Position numbers and translations under genes: made by a program. Below are positions 62,792 through 64,000 of a DNA stretch of 64,000 nucleotides, one piece after another (the stretch's first letter is position 1; the number at the start of each line of letters is the position of its first letter). The notes beneath the pieces are model-generated. The model had not been told where the DNA came from. It did no database searches and saw nothing but the letters and a program-made list of their open reading frames with translations. Source of the DNA: an uncultured Clostridia bacterium (GTDB taxonomy: Bacteria > Bacillota > Clostridia > Christensenellales > Borkfalkiaceae); contig CALGVF010000082.1 in assembly GCA_937920115.1 (NCBI GenBank), positions 1-64,000 on the forward strand, written 5' to 3'.

Positions 62792-64000
62792 ATGAATTTA
62801 AGAGCAACAATAAACGGCAAACAATACGATATATTACAAGGGGCTACTTTCGCAGAAGAATTCAATGAAACTCTCGATAGTGGCTCTATTGTTATAAGCG
62901 GAGTAGAGAAGATAAACGATTTATTGCCTTACGATGACGTTTATATTTATTCTTTTACTGATCCGAATTATAAGTTCAAGGGCTATCCGTTTGACACTGA
63001 TAATCCGCAACCGAAGTTTTATAAGCATTTGCTTGTGGATCAATTTACCGAAGAAGTTTTAAGGCTCGGCGACGATCGGAATGCAGGAGTTTATAAATAC
63101 AAAATCGAGTTGATGAGCGAAACGAAAAAACTCGAAACGATTCAGTTGCCGAATATTTCGATAACTCAGCCGATAACTTCTACAAAGACTTCTACATGGA
63201 TTCATATACTTCGTTTTGTAAATTTATATTCTCCCACATATAAGATAAAAACATCTGATGCTATTACAGACGGCGTAAGAAAATGGACAACACAGAAAAA
63301 ATATACAGTAAGTAGCGATTTAGAAGCGGTTTTCGGGAATGTGTATACGCCCGATTTCGTGTTAAACGCTCCGTCTTTAAGAGTCTTATTATCAAAACTC
63401 TTTCTCGTAAAAGATATGATCCCGTATGTGAAAGACGATGTTATATACGGTATGGATATATCTAAACGGGGCAAGGAATTTGATGCCAACGATAAATATG
63501 TAAATATTATTACGGGTACGCGTACAAGCGACAACCATTGCGACAATTTAAGACGTAATTATTCCGATGCGTTAGTTCAGGACAGAACTTGTCGTTCTGT
63601 GGAGTATGTAGGATTCAGAAACAGCGATAACGCATTAATGACTATCTCAAATATGCGTCTTGAACTCGGTATGCCTATTTATAAAATTCGTAAAATTTAT
63701 CTTTGTTATTATAAAGATATAAAGGTAAATTATACTAATGCAATAAACGAAAGTGATAGAGAGAAGGGCGTTCAAGACGGTGTAATGCTTTGTAAACAAG
63801 ACATTACAAAATTAGTTAAACTCAACACTGAGCGTAATTTATTAAGTCAAGATTGGGAAGATTTAGAAGTTACTAAACCACCGAAGTCTGTTGATGAAAT
63901 GGCACAATATAAATATTGTACAGTCGGATACGATATAGGCTCGAGATATATAACTGGTTGGGGAGATATTTATACTTACCCGACATTTTGGAATGACAAT
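62792..64000 (+). CDS. tail protein, 5' part (runs off the window)
   Basis: At least 403 residues from ATG 62792, open to the window edge. The start (LRATINGKQYDILQGATFAEEFNETLDSGSI) and the following VYIYSFTDPNY, FYKHLLVDQFTEEV and KYKIELMSETKKLETIQL resemble the N-terminal domain of distal-tail/Tal-like (baseplate hub) proteins of Gram-positive siphophages. It is likely the baseplate hub or tail-tip protein. Confidence 0.65.
   Translation, partial: MNLRATINGKQYDILQGATFAEEFNETLDSGSIVISGVEKINDLLPYDDVYIYSFTDPNYKFKGYPFDTDNPQPKFYKHLLVDQFTEEVLRLGDDRNAGVYKYKIELMSETKKLETIQLPNISITQPITSTKTSTWIHILRFVNLYSPTYKIKTSDAITDGVRKWTTQKKYTVSSDLEAVFGNVYTPDFVLNAPSLRVLLSKLFLVKDMIPYVKDDVIYGMDISKRGKEFDANDKYVNIITGTRTSDNHCDNLRRNYSDALVQDRTCRSVEYVGFRNSDNALMTISNMRLELGMPIYKIRKIYLCYYKDIKVNYTNAINESDREKGVQDGVMLCKQDITKLVKLNTERNLLSQDWEDLEVTKPPKSVDEMAQYKYCTVGYDIGSRYITGWGDIYTYPTFWNDN

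Overview
The window is dense phage DNA, from a tailed double-stranded DNA phage whose host is most likely an anaerobic gut Firmicute (Clostridia). Evidence: short tightly packed genes with 4-base overlaps, strong Shine-Dalgarno sites, consensus TTGACA/TATAAT promoters, and a phage set of large terminase, portal, capsid, D5-type primase-helicase, RecU-like resolvase, DUF669, DUF3310 and tail-fibre genes. No integrase, host gene, CRISPR array or rRNA was seen. Tail genes lie at both ends (fibres at 0-7 kb, early tail genes running off the right edge), so the window is probably most of a circularly permuted genome with the tail tube, tape measure and lysis genes outside it.

Layout. 0-7.1 kb: tail-fibre/receptor-binding genes with kelch-like repeats, Ig-like repeats, a C-type-lectin-like C-terminus of the kind used by diversity-generating retroelements, and a C-terminal Hint domain. 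7.1-12.2 kb: membrane proteins (one AgrB-like with an HTH) and small virion or unknown genes. 12.3-21.5 kb: regulators, RecE-like nuclease, SSB-like DUF669 protein, primase-helicase, resolvase, SF2 helicase, large terminase, plus a tRNA-like element. 21.5-37.2 kb: about 35 small accessory genes, including a solo TnpB with a candidate omega RNA, ASCH, NrdR-like zinc ribbon, two DNA methyltransferases, a sigma-like/alpha-CTD-like regulator and an AP2 protein. 37.2-38.3 kb: AT-rich non-coding region. 38.4-43.0 kb: probable small terminase, portal, MuF-like head protein. 43.1-48.5 kb: six promoter-gene-terminator cassettes on the minus strand, inserted in the head operon. 48.5-49.4 kb: a second AT-rich region related to the first. 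49.4-64 kb: scaffold-like protein, capsid, a roughly 700-nt structured RNA ending in an initiator-type tRNA, an ADP-ribosyltransferase paired with an ADP-ribosylglycohydrolase, membrane proteins, connectors and tail genes.

Most notable: (1) the structured RNA at 52.15-52.78 kb, with its own promoter, an 11-bp long-range helix, an internal tRNA-like fold and a downstream tRNA-fMet, resembling the large ornate phage RNAs (ROOL/GOLLD) in size and setting; (2) the minus-strand cassette array with near-identical promoters and a recurring GCACGG element; (3) the ART/ARH pair among head genes; (4) the two related AT-rich iteron-like regions upstream of the two late operons; (5) terminator hairpins whose 3' arm carries the next gene's -35 box.

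Three sites (33.48, 34.24 and 40.04 kb) show reading frames that would be joined by one more base in a homopolymer; these may be programmed frameshifts, real lesions or sequencing deletions.
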